Positions 33,310-46,171 of a stretch of 64,000 bases of DNA are shown here, one piece after another; position 1 is the stretch's first letter, and each line of letters begins with the position of its first letter. The position numbers were made by a program, and so were the translations under genes. The notes beneath the pieces are model-generated. The model had not been told where the DNA came from. It saw only the letters and a program-made list of their open reading frames with translations, and ran no database searches. The stretch is from Hofstenia miamia (taxonomy: Eukaryota; Xenacoelomorpha; Acoela): positions 1,652,330 through 1,716,329 of the forward strand of contig SCFE01000107.1 in assembly GCA_004352715.1 (NCBI GenBank), given 5' to 3'.

Positions 33310-34309
33310 NNNNNNNNNNNNNNNNNNNNNNNNNNNNNNNNNNNNNNNNNNNNNNNNNNNNNNNNNNNNNNNNNNNNNNNNNNNNNNNNNNNNNNNNNNN
33401 NNNNNNNNNNNNNNNNNNNNNNNNNNNNNNNNNNNNNNNNNNNNNNNNNNNNNNNNNNNNNNNNNNNNNNNNNNNNNNNNNNNNNNNNNNNNNNNNNNNN
33501 NNNNNNNNNNNNNNNNNNNNNNNNNNNNNNNNNNNNNNNNNNNNNNNNNNNNNNNNNNNNNNNNNNNNNNNNNNNNNNNNNNNNNNNNNNNNNNNNNNNN
33601 NNNNNNNNNNNNNNNNNNNNNNNNNNNNNNNNNNNNNNNNNNNNNNNNNNNNNNNNNNNNNNNNNNNNNNNNNNNNNNNNNNNNNNNNNNNNNNNNNNNN
33701 NNNNNNNNNNNNNNNNNNNNNNNNNNNNNNNNNNNNNNNNNNNNNNNNNNNNNNNNNNNNNNNNNNNNNNNNNNNNNNNNNNNNNNNNNNNNNNNNNNNN
33801 NNNNNNNNNNNNNNNNNNNNNNNNNNNNNNNNNNNNNNNNNNNNNNNNNNNNNNNNNNNNNNNNNNNNNNNNNNNNNNNNNNNNNNNNNNNNNNNNNNNN
33901 NNNNNNNNNNNNNNNNNNNNNNNNNNNNNNNNNNNNNNNNNNNNNNNNNNNNNNNNNNNNNNNNNNNNNNNNNNNNNNNNNNNNNNNNNNNNNNNNNNNN
34001 NNNNNNNNNNNNNNNNNNNNNNNNNNNNNNNNNNNNNNNNNNNNNNNNNNNNNNNNNNNNNNNNNNNNNNNNNNNNNNNNNNNNNNNNNNNNNNNNNNNN
34101 NNNNNNNNNNNNNNNNNNNNNNNNNNNNNNNNNNNNNNNNNNNNNNNNNNNNNNNNNNNNNNNNNNNNNNNNNNNNNNNNNNNNNNNNNNNNNNNNNNNN
34201 NNNNNNNNNNNNNNNNNNNNNNNNNNNNNNNNNNNNNNNNNNNNNNNNNNNNNNNNNNNNNNNNNNNNNNNNNNNNNNNNNNNNNNNNNNNNNNNNNNNN
34301 NNNNNNNNN
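33310..34309. other. Assembly gap of exactly 1000 n
   Basis: A placeholder gap starting inside a TA microsatellite. The long frames crossing it are meaningless. Confidence 0.98.
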
Positions 34310-34380
34310 TAGCAAGATCTTCAAAGCACTTAGCGCCAAGTATCAATTAGATGACTCAACGCCTCAACCACCCCCTTTGA

Positions 34381-34473
34381 TATTCACGGTCTGTCACATG
34401 ACATGTGACGTCATAAGCTCTCGACCAATCAGAGACGTTTTTGTGCGTTCTCCTCATTACTATGTACACTACT
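34381..34473 (+). repeat. Right-terminal fragment of another family member
   Basis: It matches 33120-33213 closely (tattcacggtctgtcacatg, TGACGTCA at 34406-34413, ctctcgaccaatcagag) but ends with a diverged ctcattactatgtacactact. Next comes unrelated DNA, then TIR-interior sequence from about 34595 running the other way. No matching left end or target duplication is identified. Confidence 0.7.
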
Positions 34474-35259
34474 GACCTCAGCAATAATGATGAGTGTTTT
34501 TCAGTGACTCACCGTTGCATACTCGACTAATGGGTTTATGACAGCTCGGGGTAACCGGCTGACACCTATTGCTAATAGCTTTTTAAATGATTTTTCTATG
34601 GTGATTCATTTACATATGGCCGATTTAGTTTACATGCATTTTTTGGTATAATTTTATTTTGTTAATATCACACTCGCTTGCATACATTGCACCGCTTTTG
34701 TGATTTTCTATTGTTGGCTAATTTTACATCCCTTTGTGTGATACGTACACAATATTACAAACTAATTTTCCATAATTTCGAAAAATAGAACATGTATACT
34801 ATAATTTGGGAAAACTTTCAAAATCGCATTTCACATTTGTCAAAATTCATTGTATCATGTTTTATCATATCATGGTTTTTCAACCAATAATTATTTTTCA
34901 TAATAAAAGCGCATGGAATTTTATAGGTAATAGTAAAAATGAATGACTAGTATACATGTTTAAAAACAAAACTATTTTAAAACTATTTCGCTAATACATG
35001 TGGAAAATATTAAACATAGTTAAACAAAAAAACGGGTGCAATCCGTTCTAATAAAAACGTTTTAAAATTTTTAGACATTAGTAAAAAACATTTTTGTCTA
35101 GTTTACATGTTAAAACAAAATTCATCAATTTTCAAAATATAAAAACCGCGTATTTAAGTGAGCATGGCAAAGCCCACATTTAAAAACAAAACAAAATATG
35201 TATATATTCTAATTTTTAAAATAATAATGGTAAATTACACTAAATTTTGTCTATTTTTT

Positions 35260-36910
35260 AGCTTATCACCACCAACTTTGATGTAAGTTCATATATTTTG
35301 TCATCATCCGCTGTCTTCATTTCCCATGCACCGATAAATTTTCGTCAAGTCTTATTCATCTAATATTGTATTGATAATCACACATTACCATCAATAAATT
35401 ATATCTAAGCATTTGTGTAAATGTTATGCATTCGCGAAATTAAATAGAGAATAATTACGCCATGCAAATAATAATCAATTTTTTTATAGACACCCTCTTT
35501 TGACATATTTTAATAATTAACAGAGTAATATTACAACACAGAGAATTTGATATTATCAACACAAAAGAATTAATACGTCCCGTGGATTGATTTTAGTTTC
35601 CTCCTTGGTTAACATTGGCATAATTCCACACTGAACAGAATGCATTGATTTCGGAGTTAACCCGTTTTATGCTATAAGAATTCTGAGAGACAATGTATGC
35701 ATTGATTTTCCGCTAACATCCTCATCAAATACATAATGACGTCACGTGAAGACTAAATTACATTTTAAAATCATAATTGCAATAAACTGTATCACCTTAT
35801 TTTGAGCAGATAATTAATGGAGGGTTGGTTTATATGATGTGAGCATTTCTTCTTATATCAATAGAACAACAATAGAATTAAAATGTTTAAACCAATCATC
35901 AATGATGACGAACTTTTTGTATACTCGTCAAGACTAAATAAACTTAGCAAAATATATAATTAATTTCTTCTACTGTAATTATTGTATGAGATTTGTTAGT
36001 GTCAAAGAGGCATTCTTTCATCAGTTAATGATGGAAAACTTCTTTTTTTCAAGTGGGGCATCATAAAATATCAACAGACAGCTAAATATTTCCATTAACT
36101 TTTTATAAATTAAAAATGATTATACTTTTTTTGTGGTTGATTTTTCACATGGAGGCATTACTTTTTCATTCTAATGCAGAGACATTCTTCAATCGATAAA
36201 GTGTAGAAAATCATGAAATGACAGGAGGCAGAGCTAAAATATACTCGTTAATTTTCTTATACATTTTAAAAAAAATATGTATACATATATAAACATGGAA
36301 ATATATTTTACCTTTTTACAAAATAAATGATATGTGTGTGGGAGGCAATGGGGTGAATAGGTTTTTTCAGTTGATGGAGGATCATTCAGCAGAGTGTGGA
36401 AGCTAAACTAAATATTAAATAACCATTCAATTAAAATATATTATACCATTTTTCAAGATAAATTAAACGTAAGAAGCATTACAGTGAATAGATTTTCTTC
36501 TTGGACAAGCGTCACCAGCAAATTATTCAAAATGGAGAATTGACTAAACAAAAAAACATTAATTTATAACATTGTTGATAAAAAACTTATGCAGAGAAAT
36601 GTTAACAAATTCACATTTTGAACACGGAGAATTGAAGGAAACATTGTACAAGGAGCAATCAATTATACAAGAGTTGACTAAACATTACATTAATTTATAA
36701 CATTATTGACAAAAAACATTACCTGGAGAAATGTAACAAATTCACATTTTGAACACAAAAGAGGGAGTAATCATGTAAAAACACCAGAGGTAGAACATTG
36801 GAAATTTCTAAACATATAATTTAATATTAAATTTTTTTAAAAATAAATTACCATGTACAAAGACTTGAAGGAGGTACAACGTGAGAGGGATGATGGTTGG
36901 AGGCTAATAC
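35260..36910 (-). repeat. Exon-like module array and 3' region, arm 1
   Basis: This mirrors 59308-60960. Minus-strand units show tttag borders and ctcc/tctcc blocks; see the fuller description at 51221-52500. Nearer the TIR are single-copy stretches such as gcggaaaatcaatgcat with another gacgtca at about 35740. Confidence 0.6.
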
Positions 36911-36911
36911 T

Positions 36912-38340
36912 ACGGGTCAGAATCTAAAACACAGATTAATAACACATAATATAAATCTCCATATACCTAGATGAATACGCTTAATCCATATATCAATTAG
37001 TGTAGAGGTACTAGCAATTATGGACTGTGAATTAATATTTTTGATATCTAAACAAGAGTTTTAACATTATAACATGTAATTTGTTTTTACCTTTATCTCC
37101 ATATGGCAACGTTTCTATGTTGTTAACAAGATAGCATTTATTATCATAACATGATAATGCTATATGATTTGACGTCTCCACACTAATTGAATGAATGTGC
37201 AAACGTATTCCAGTCATTGGTCTTCAAATGATACCATCCTCCAGAAGAATATTCTTGAACAAATCAAAATTCATAGTCTGCTTCACTGACCGGGTTACAC
37301 CTTTTGCACTGGCCTTCTCCAATATCTCATGACTCTTGCTTGAATATTCAACAGAATATAGTTTCAGTTTAAGTGTAACTACATGGTTTAATACACCCCC
37401 GCCCAATTCATCCTTGACTTTAAGGTATACTTTTTTATTCACATCAGAGTATAGGGGTGATGATATTGGATAATTTAAAAAGTCAAAGTGATGTGAGATT
37501 GATTCTAACTCTGTGTACAAATTTTCCGTTTTTACTTTGTATAGTAATGAGTCAGTGTTGGAATACAACAAAGTAATCCTGTTTTTGAAAGAAGGCTTCA
37601 TTACCTCATAATGGAATTTGAACATTAACAACTTGGATATATCGAGTATAACTGATCCAAGATAATTCAGGTGATTCCATTCAATATCTGTTTGTCTTAA
37701 CATAACCTGGACCAAATACTTGCTGACTATATTATATGATTTAAATTCGGGTTTTTTAATTAACTTTTCCACTGATTCCAAATTGTGAGCAAACTTAACA
37801 TTTACCTGTTTTCTTAAATTCTCCATGCATTTTCCAAAGACTGTGTTTGACATTAATTTCTAGAATGCTTTTTCAAAATCATTCTGCACAGCCTTCCTCT
37901 TCTCCATGTTTAAGTTGATATATGATTTCAAAAATGGTGCCTGCTTAAATTCAAGTGCCTTGTGAAATTTCGTAATTTTTAATCCTTGTTCAACATAGAA
38001 TTTTAGTACTTTATAGTGGACAATATAATTCTCTTTTTTGTGTTATTTTTAATCTATTTTTAATTTCAAATTGGTACAGTGATAAATACTCATCTTTGAC
38101 TATTAATTTATTTGAGGCTAATGGAAAATCAAAATGCTCTTCATGCAGATATTCTGGGTATTCCAAATCCAACTCCAACATGTACCCAGTCTGTGATTCT
38201 TGAGGTGTGGATAATATTTCCTTGAGTTTTGCTGTAGACCATGACAGTCCACCCACAGGTAAACTTAAACTCATCATTCCACTATAGAGTCCATTCATAT
38301 CCGTGAAAAATCCGAAATTTGTCTCCTTCTCAGGATCATA
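36912..38340 (-). pseudogene. PolB: PolB palm and C-terminus, arm 1 (broken)
   Basis: This is the mirror of 57877-59307. It reads NFGFFTDMNGLYSG (motif A region), then a deletion-frameshift ending at TGA-like break near 38011, then MSNTVFGKCMEN (motif B), then LLYSNTDSLLY, where the first catalytic Asp of motif C is Asn. TGA at 37224-37226 precedes the C-terminal block RLHIHSISVETSNHIALS. It differs from arm 2 by a few residues (SVILDISKLLMF against SAILDLSKLIMF). Confidence 0.82.
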
Positions 38341-38667
38341 ATGGAAATGGTTAACCAAGTTCACTTCAATGTTAAAACTGATTTCAAAACACAGAGTTAA
38401 TCTTTTAATAAGAACCCATATCATTCATCTTACATTCTGAATTTAAATTCATTTTATTCATCCTTATGACGTGAAATTGGAACAAAGAGAATGGCAGAGT
38501 GATATAAACTTTTTGAAAACAATGTGTCAACTTTTAAAAATAATTTTTCTTTTCAATTATTTTGTTATGATATTTTTGGTAAATTTTGTTTTTTAAGCAA
38601 ATGATTTTATTTTATAAACTCCATTTTCTAGTTTGAGATTAATTCTATGACGTTTGACCAAAATCAC

Positions 38668-39319
38668 CTACTTGTAAAAAATATCAAACACATTTTCATT
38701 ATTTGAATTGTACATATTTTCTCTCCCACCACCACCAATGTGATGGAAACAGAGCTTCTTTTGCAGTTTTTGGTAAAATATTTCTTTTAGGGGACATTTA
38801 TCCAACACAGGCAAATGAGTGCTACCAACATACTGAGGTTTTACAATGTCTGTGTGGATCATTTTAATATGATTTCCACCAAAAATATCACAGTCATAAT
38901 TCCTGGTTGTTACCATTTCTTGATATATCTTTCTGTAAAATTCTAATAGATTTCCAGCTTGGGCCAAGTCTATTTCATATTGTGAAGCATGCTTCACCAT
39001 TAATACTGTGAAATGTTTTAAATTTTAATGAAATACCATAAGGGTCAAACATGTAATTTATAAATCCATAGAGTTCATGAAAGCTTTGCTTATGCCCTGA
39101 ATAAATTTCCAATCAGGTTATGTTTCCATCTTTATCCTTTAAAGTCCATGTTTGGTGTTTAAGATTAAGAAATTTTGACGTGTATCCAAAATCAATTAAC
39201 TCAACTTCACATGCATTATATATCAGTTTGTCCAAATACGTTGTGAATTCATTCAATCCATCTGGGCGACATACACCAGGCTTCCAGCATTTTTCAGATA
39301 ATAATGTTACAATAACCAT
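38668..39319 (-). pseudogene. Structural-type gene, arm 1
   Basis: Mirror of 56898-57549; see the account at 28641. TGA at 39113-39115 is the stop shared with the other copies. A frameshift follows before the TDIVKPQYVGSTHLPVL block. Confidence 0.55.
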
Positions 39320-39346
39320 TACTTATACCACCTGTCTATGNTGGAA

Positions 39347-39811
39347 TTCACATCAAGGAGTAATAGTGTGTCAGAAATTAAATAGTTGTTATGAAATTGT
39401 TTAAAATTTTTACATCCGCCCAAGACCCATGTGTTACTGCATTCAAAATCCAACTCCTCGTGGGTTAATGGAATTTTTCTGGTTAATGCATCTTTCCAAT
39501 CTTCTAAATCTGGGAGACCCAACTCACTAAATTTATCAAAGCTATCAAACCATGTGAAAGGGAATACGCATTTACCACATGAAAACACCTCTGCTTTTTG
39601 TTTCCCCATTCCATCATTTAAAAATTTATACTTGTCCACTCCAATATTTTTTGTAAGGTTTGACAGACTATGAACCAGTAACTATCCAAAAATCTAAGTT
39701 CCTCGTATATGGGCTTGTAATTTCCTTTTTTATTGTTATACCCATCAACTGGCACCATTAAACTTAATGACAGAAAAACTTCACTTGTACACGGTATGCA
39801 ACTCACTTTTT
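39347..39811 (-). pseudogene. PolB: PolB middle fragment (exonuclease region), arm 1
   Basis: Mirror of 56403-56875, bounded by n at 39813 and 39341. It carries SCIPCTSEVFLSLSLMVP, FPFTWFDSFDKFSELGLP and YLISDTLLLLD (exonuclease motif III), with one frameshift near 39620-39660. Confidence 0.8.
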
Positions 39812-39980
39812 CNTTTCAGATAATAATGTTACAATAACCATTACTTATACCACCTGTCTATGAGTTTGTATCATCTGAGTGAACTTGTAATGTAATGTCT
39901 ATGTATTTTATTAAATTGTACATGTGTTTTTATCAAATACAAGTTTTAGGTAATTTTATTAAGATCATTATCACACAAAA

Positions 39981-40296
39981 TTAATCATTAATAAATGGTA
40001 AATTTGTAAACACAAACACTTCAGGTATTTTATTAATAAATAAAAATGGACAAAATATACAGTAAGCACCACATATTGGAGATGTTCCTTGGAATCTTGT
40101 TTTTCTATCGCCCTCATAAATGTGAAATCCTGGATAGCCAGTGTGACAATAGTGTTTAATGTCAGGATAATGTTTTAAGGGATGAGCAGGAGAATCTTAG
40201 AAAATTAAGTCGCCATTGTCATCTTGTATAATCAACAACCAATGTGTACCAGGGTGATTGTGGCGCCTTGCATTTGCAATTAAAAATGAGCCTTGA
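39981..40296 (-). pseudogene. PRO: Protease fragment, arm 1
   Basis: Mirror of 55996-56275 with about 45 more bases at its 5' end (reading into the FLIANAR-type segment). It shows NHPGTHWLLI and CGAYCIF, with a TAA between the His and the acidic position. It lies between PolB pieces only because of the single-n joins at 40297 and 39813. Confidence 0.78.
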
Positions 40297-40297
40297 N

Positions 40298-41687
40298 GGA
40301 CTATTTTGCCAATTTCCATAAATGATTCCATCCATGGTCCATACATTGCTCGCCCATATAAATCTCACATGTTAATAGTTTGTCCACACTACTCATTGCC
40401 ACACAGACACCTGATGGAATTTGCTTTACATCTTGAATGGTGTAGCTTGAGGAAGAGTTTTGTTGAACACTATGTACCTTTCTGGAAATTGCTTCTATAT
40501 CCAGAGTGCCAACCAGGGGAATGTAGTTCTGTGCTTGATATGCTTTAAATTTAATTTTGTCTGTTTGATCCAGGAACATAATTTTCAGTTCTGCTACTCC
40601 ATTACATTTATTTTCATGTTTCTCCAAATTTTCTTTTGATGCAAACCCAGATAAACATTTTGGGCAGAAAAATCCATTTTCATGATTCTTAAAAAACCGG
40701 AGACATGCATTCAAATTGGTGAGGGCAAGATAGTGACTTTTTTCTCCTTCTTCTATTAACAATAAATTCACTGTCTTCTGATGATGGCATGGAGACATGT
40801 AAGCTGGCACAAGACAACAATCATTTAATGAGTATACATTCACGTTTATAGAATTCCATGTTTCAAAAATGCATATGTTGTTGATTGACAATGGAAATGT
40901 TAATCCAGAATACTTTAACTCGGGAAGGAACTTGTTCAAGGGTGTTATCTGACATCGATTTTTAATATCTGGGTGTAGACAGACTAAGACGGAGTAGACA
41001 AAGCAGAGGTTTGATTGCCCTGTTTTTGGATTGATAAGAAAATGGTTTTTTCTAAGATAGTTGGGCAGTGCAATGTATGATCCTCCACAACTTGGGCGAT
41101 ATTTTGATATGCAAAGACCTACATTATTTATTCTCTTTAAAATAAATCCACTCCCATTTGATGTGTAAATACAAATAAAACTTGCAATTTCATTGACCAG
41201 ACTGTAGAAATTACTCTCATTTATACCTGATCTGAAAACTGATATGGGTCTTGATGTTGGATAGAGAACCACAATCTTTTCACCATCATTTTCTAATGGT
41301 TTAACCATTTCCACCTCACAGGTTAAATAAATTTTTGCGGAATAATGCGTGGAAACTTGGTTTGAAACCACCTCGCATATAGCATTGTAATGATTTGAGA
41401 ACGCCTCATAAACATCAATGGAATTGAGTTGATTGGACAAATAGTTTGAAAAGGCACCTCGACATGCATTTTCTGATTTGTGTATGGTGTGTTCATGATT
41501 ATTTAAAACTGGAGATGGTGAAATCTGGTTTGGATGGTTTTTATCAAAATGCTTGTGTAACTCAGTCTTACTCCCAAAATAGGTCTTGCAAAACAAGCAA
41601 AAATTAACCATTGTCCGCCTCACTTGTTTTGGGTGGGGGCTCATGTATGTGCACAAACCACAGAAATATTGGGATGGTGTCTTTGGT
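40298..41687 (-). pseudogene. PolB: PolB N-terminal region, arm 1
   Basis: Mirror of 54569-55994 and identical in protein over 451 codons (41656-40301). See that entry and 47364-51220 for the domains. The frame ends in TAG at 40301-40303, where the middle copy has CAG. Confidence 0.85.
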
Positions 41688-42431
41688 CTAAATAGACCAT
41701 GTATTAGTAAAGTGTTAGGGGAAAAAAATTCAAAAACATGGATAGAATAATTTTAACATAAACTCAAATAGTTTTTTTCAAAGTTGGAAAAATTTTTTTG
41801 ACACGCACCTTTTTTTTAAAAAAATATAAACCATAACGAGGAAAATTTATTAAACACAGTATAATGGGGAAATAGTAATTTATGTAAAAACCTGTAATAT
41901 AATTAGTAATGGCTAGATAATATGCATGCAAGTATTATTTAAACAGATAAATAAATAACTGGTAATAAATCACTCTTTAAAAAACAAGGTGTTAGATAAA
42001 AATGTATTATTTAAAAATAGTTAACACATGCATTAATTCCAACAAAAAATTACAGTGAGATAAAATATATGGTAACAATTCGAATTGTTTAAAACTCTTT
42101 TTTTAAACAGATTTTATGTTTAAATAAATAAATACCAGGTGTTAGATAAAAAAATTGACAGTGTAACATTTAAAACATGTATCCAGTATTCTGGTAAAAA
42201 ATAGATAACACATGCATTAATCCCATTAAAAATTACATTTAGATAAATAGTTGGTAATGACTTATGCCATGAGAATGTCTATTTTGTCAGAGATAATTAT
42301 GTAATTATAAAATACACACAGAGAGAGTTGACAATCTTATTGGGAATTGGGTTAAAATTCATTTTATGCATAATATCTTTTAACTAGTTAGAAATAAACT
42401 CCTTCCATCTATTTAAAATGCAAACAATGAT
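41688..42431 (-). other. AT-rich intron-like DNA before PolB, arm 1
   Basis: No coding sense. It contains loose repeats of aatgcatgtgttaactatttt, ttatctaacacct and tatttatttatctgtttaaa, shared with 46860-47360 and 53825-54568. It ends at the PolB exon acceptor (ggtctatttag on the minus strand). Confidence 0.6.
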
Positions 42432-43431
42432 NNNNNNNNNNNNNNNNNNNNNNNNNNNNNNNNNNNNNNNNNNNNNNNNNNNNNNNNNNNNNNNNNNNNN
42501 NNNNNNNNNNNNNNNNNNNNNNNNNNNNNNNNNNNNNNNNNNNNNNNNNNNNNNNNNNNNNNNNNNNNNNNNNNNNNNNNNNNNNNNNNNNNNNNNNNNN
42601 NNNNNNNNNNNNNNNNNNNNNNNNNNNNNNNNNNNNNNNNNNNNNNNNNNNNNNNNNNNNNNNNNNNNNNNNNNNNNNNNNNNNNNNNNNNNNNNNNNNN
42701 NNNNNNNNNNNNNNNNNNNNNNNNNNNNNNNNNNNNNNNNNNNNNNNNNNNNNNNNNNNNNNNNNNNNNNNNNNNNNNNNNNNNNNNNNNNNNNNNNNNN
42801 NNNNNNNNNNNNNNNNNNNNNNNNNNNNNNNNNNNNNNNNNNNNNNNNNNNNNNNNNNNNNNNNNNNNNNNNNNNNNNNNNNNNNNNNNNNNNNNNNNNN
42901 NNNNNNNNNNNNNNNNNNNNNNNNNNNNNNNNNNNNNNNNNNNNNNNNNNNNNNNNNNNNNNNNNNNNNNNNNNNNNNNNNNNNNNNNNNNNNNNNNNNN
43001 NNNNNNNNNNNNNNNNNNNNNNNNNNNNNNNNNNNNNNNNNNNNNNNNNNNNNNNNNNNNNNNNNNNNNNNNNNNNNNNNNNNNNNNNNNNNNNNNNNNN
43101 NNNNNNNNNNNNNNNNNNNNNNNNNNNNNNNNNNNNNNNNNNNNNNNNNNNNNNNNNNNNNNNNNNNNNNNNNNNNNNNNNNNNNNNNNNNNNNNNNNNN
43201 NNNNNNNNNNNNNNNNNNNNNNNNNNNNNNNNNNNNNNNNNNNNNNNNNNNNNNNNNNNNNNNNNNNNNNNNNNNNNNNNNNNNNNNNNNNNNNNNNNNN
43301 NNNNNNNNNNNNNNNNNNNNNNNNNNNNNNNNNNNNNNNNNNNNNNNNNNNNNNNNNNNNNNNNNNNNNNNNNNNNNNNNNNNNNNNNNNNNNNNNNNNN
43401 NNNNNNNNNNNNNNNNNNNNNNNNNNNNNNN
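42432..43431. other. Assembly gap of exactly 1000 n
   Basis: Placeholder gap between arm 1 and a diverged PolB fragment. Confidence 0.98.
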
Positions 43432-43434
43432 CAT

Positions 43435-44491
43435 CTAAGAGTAATAACGTGTCCACGATCAAATAGTTATTATGAAATTGTTCAAAATTTTGGCATTGAC
43501 CTAGCACCAATGTGTTTTGATGCTTGAAATCCAGCTCCTCCTGGGTTATAGGGATTTTCCCAGTTAAACCATCTTGCCATTCTTCTAAATCCGGGAGCCC
43601 CAACTCGTTAAATTTTTCAAAGCTATCAAACCATGTGTAAGGAAATACCCCTTTTCCTTGGGAGAATGCCCGAGCCTTTTGTTCACCTAATCCCTCGTTT
43701 AAAAGTTTGTATTTTTCCACACCAATATTCTTTGTAAGGTTTGATAGACTTGCGGCTATGAATTGGTAACTATCTAAAAAACATGAAACTTTCTCTCCAT
43801 CTTTCATCTTCAAACTTTTTAATAAAACATGCATGTCGTTTTACTACTGTTGTGCATGAAAAGCGGGGTAAATTGAGGGCTTTGATTTAAAATATTGCAG
43901 CTATTGTGCACTACACCTCTTATTTCTCCAGTGAAATGACAATGGTCAATTACTTTAACGTCCTCGTGTGTAAACGCGTTTTTGCAAAATATACATTTTA
44001 TTGCTGATGTCAACATAAGTTTCCTTTGCTCCTCTGATATTACTAGCTCATGATAACGTTGTTTCATTTCATAGGACTCTTTTGCCAATTTCCGCAAATA
44101 ATTCCATCCATGTTCCATACATTGCTGTCCAGAATATATCTCACACATTAATAATTTGTCCACACTACTCGTCGCCACACAGACACCTGAAGGAATTTGC
44201 TCTACATCTCACATGGTATAACTTGTAGACAGATTTGGCTGCACACTATGAACTTTTCTTGAAATACACTCTATGTCCAGAGTGGCAACCACAGGAACGT
44301 AGTTCTGTGCTTGATATGCCTTAAATTTAATTTTGTCTGTAGGATCTGGAAAAGTAATGTTTGGCTCAGGTACCCCACCACATTTATTCTCATGCTTTGA
44401 TAAATTTTCTTTTGATGTAAACCCTGATAAACATTTAGGGCAAAAGAAATCACGGTTGCTATTCTTAAAAAATTTTAGACATGCATTTAAG
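43435..44491 (-). pseudogene. PolB: Diverged PolB fragment (zinc finger to exonuclease III)
   Basis: Reading leftwards from 44491: a C2H2-type finger (FFCPKCLSGFTSKENL), the exonuclease I region (ATLDIECISRKVHS), TGA at 44209-44211, then SVDKLLMCEIYSGQQCMEHG. An endonuclease VII-like Cys/His motif follows (CIFCKNAF, IDHCHFTGEIRG, HNSCN). A one-base deletion near 43841 shifts the frame inside exonuclease II. Beyond it come MHVLLKSLKMK, FPYTWFDSFEKFNELGLP and YLIVDTLLLLD. It is clearly divergent from the other copies, so it is a separate lineage. Both ends are cut by gaps. Confidence 0.85.
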
Positions 44492-45491
44492 NNNNNNNNN
44501 NNNNNNNNNNNNNNNNNNNNNNNNNNNNNNNNNNNNNNNNNNNNNNNNNNNNNNNNNNNNNNNNNNNNNNNNNNNNNNNNNNNNNNNNNNNNNNNNNNNN
44601 NNNNNNNNNNNNNNNNNNNNNNNNNNNNNNNNNNNNNNNNNNNNNNNNNNNNNNNNNNNNNNNNNNNNNNNNNNNNNNNNNNNNNNNNNNNNNNNNNNNN
44701 NNNNNNNNNNNNNNNNNNNNNNNNNNNNNNNNNNNNNNNNNNNNNNNNNNNNNNNNNNNNNNNNNNNNNNNNNNNNNNNNNNNNNNNNNNNNNNNNNNNN
44801 NNNNNNNNNNNNNNNNNNNNNNNNNNNNNNNNNNNNNNNNNNNNNNNNNNNNNNNNNNNNNNNNNNNNNNNNNNNNNNNNNNNNNNNNNNNNNNNNNNNN
44901 NNNNNNNNNNNNNNNNNNNNNNNNNNNNNNNNNNNNNNNNNNNNNNNNNNNNNNNNNNNNNNNNNNNNNNNNNNNNNNNNNNNNNNNNNNNNNNNNNNNN
45001 NNNNNNNNNNNNNNNNNNNNNNNNNNNNNNNNNNNNNNNNNNNNNNNNNNNNNNNNNNNNNNNNNNNNNNNNNNNNNNNNNNNNNNNNNNNNNNNNNNNN
45101 NNNNNNNNNNNNNNNNNNNNNNNNNNNNNNNNNNNNNNNNNNNNNNNNNNNNNNNNNNNNNNNNNNNNNNNNNNNNNNNNNNNNNNNNNNNNNNNNNNNN
45201 NNNNNNNNNNNNNNNNNNNNNNNNNNNNNNNNNNNNNNNNNNNNNNNNNNNNNNNNNNNNNNNNNNNNNNNNNNNNNNNNNNNNNNNNNNNNNNNNNNNN
45301 NNNNNNNNNNNNNNNNNNNNNNNNNNNNNNNNNNNNNNNNNNNNNNNNNNNNNNNNNNNNNNNNNNNNNNNNNNNNNNNNNNNNNNNNNNNNNNNNNNNN
45401 NNNNNNNNNNNNNNNNNNNNNNNNNNNNNNNNNNNNNNNNNNNNNNNNNNNNNNNNNNNNNNNNNNNNNNNNNNNNNNNNNNNNNNNNNNN
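44492..45491. other. Assembly gap of exactly 1000 n
   Basis: Placeholder gap; frames through it are meaningless. Confidence 0.98.
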
Positions 45492-46171
45492 TAGAATATT
45501 ATAAAATATCTGTTATGTGTGTGTACACCCATATGTCTAGTTTATCTTAATATCAATTTATTGTTTTCCAATGTGTCATATAAAGAACCACGTTTTTAGA
45601 TTATAAAACTCTTGGTTTCCTCATAACGTATTGTATCTAGGGGTTTATAGAATTACTTAACACTTTGCTAAGAGCCAAGAACCTGTTTACATACCTTGAC
45701 TAAGAAAACTATTATCACAAATGTTTAAATTTTTCCACCCAGGGTTTCTTTCAAAAAATGCCTAGAAACACATTAGCAATGTTTTTCCAGAAGTTATTAA
45801 TCTATCACATTCAAGTGTACCCATTTTAAAATCGTTTTATTACCGCATCCAAAAATCACGCAAAGAGAACCTGTCAATCATGTGAAAACCTGACATTTTA
45901 AAACCATTTCTGGGTGGACCTGTCAACATATCAAATTAGTTAAAAAGCTTTTTTGCCTAAACTCCACTACTTGAGATTCTTAAGTACCATGAATTGATTT
46001 TTTGCAAAACATTCCCTAATTGATTTTTCCTTATCAGTAATTGGATATTCTCCAACCAATCAAAACTCGATGTCTCCTGCATTTTAAATTTTTTATTATC
46101 ATTGTTCATTATCACCTCAGCTTTGGTTAAAACTAGTTTTTATTTCAACATTTCTGCTTTTTTAAAAAAAA
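45492..46171. other. Intergenic copy of 24843-26073
   Basis: Diverged and somewhat shortened copy of the divergent intergenic region of Maverick 1 (agaatattataaaatatctg onwards). No gene. Confidence 0.7.

Larger units (their letters stand above)
34620..42431 (-). mobile_element. Inverted arm 1: Maverick copy on the minus strand
   Basis: This is a near-identical inverse of 53825-61640; positions in the two arms add up to about 96217-96256. Read on the minus strand from 42431 it gives: intron-like DNA, PolB N-terminus, protease, PolB middle, structural gene, PolB C-terminus, exon-like array and TIR. Single n at 40297, 39813 and 39341 fall exactly between pieces of different genes. The order is therefore not that of a real element but a stitched contig chain. 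The arms agree almost perfectly inside and diverge by roughly a tenth at the outer TIR end. Confidence 0.85.

Noticed and set aside
33248-34346. Long open frames across the 1000-n gaps (also at 42409-43834, 44333-45550, 52740-53843, 61883-62999)
   Set aside because: They exist only because n stretches cannot encode stops. Only their real flanking codons were used.
34474-34490. A left element end (agcaataatgatgag) directly after the right terminus at 34473
   Set aside because: It does not match any family terminus, and the preceding gacctc has no partner at 61814, so no second element start is supported.
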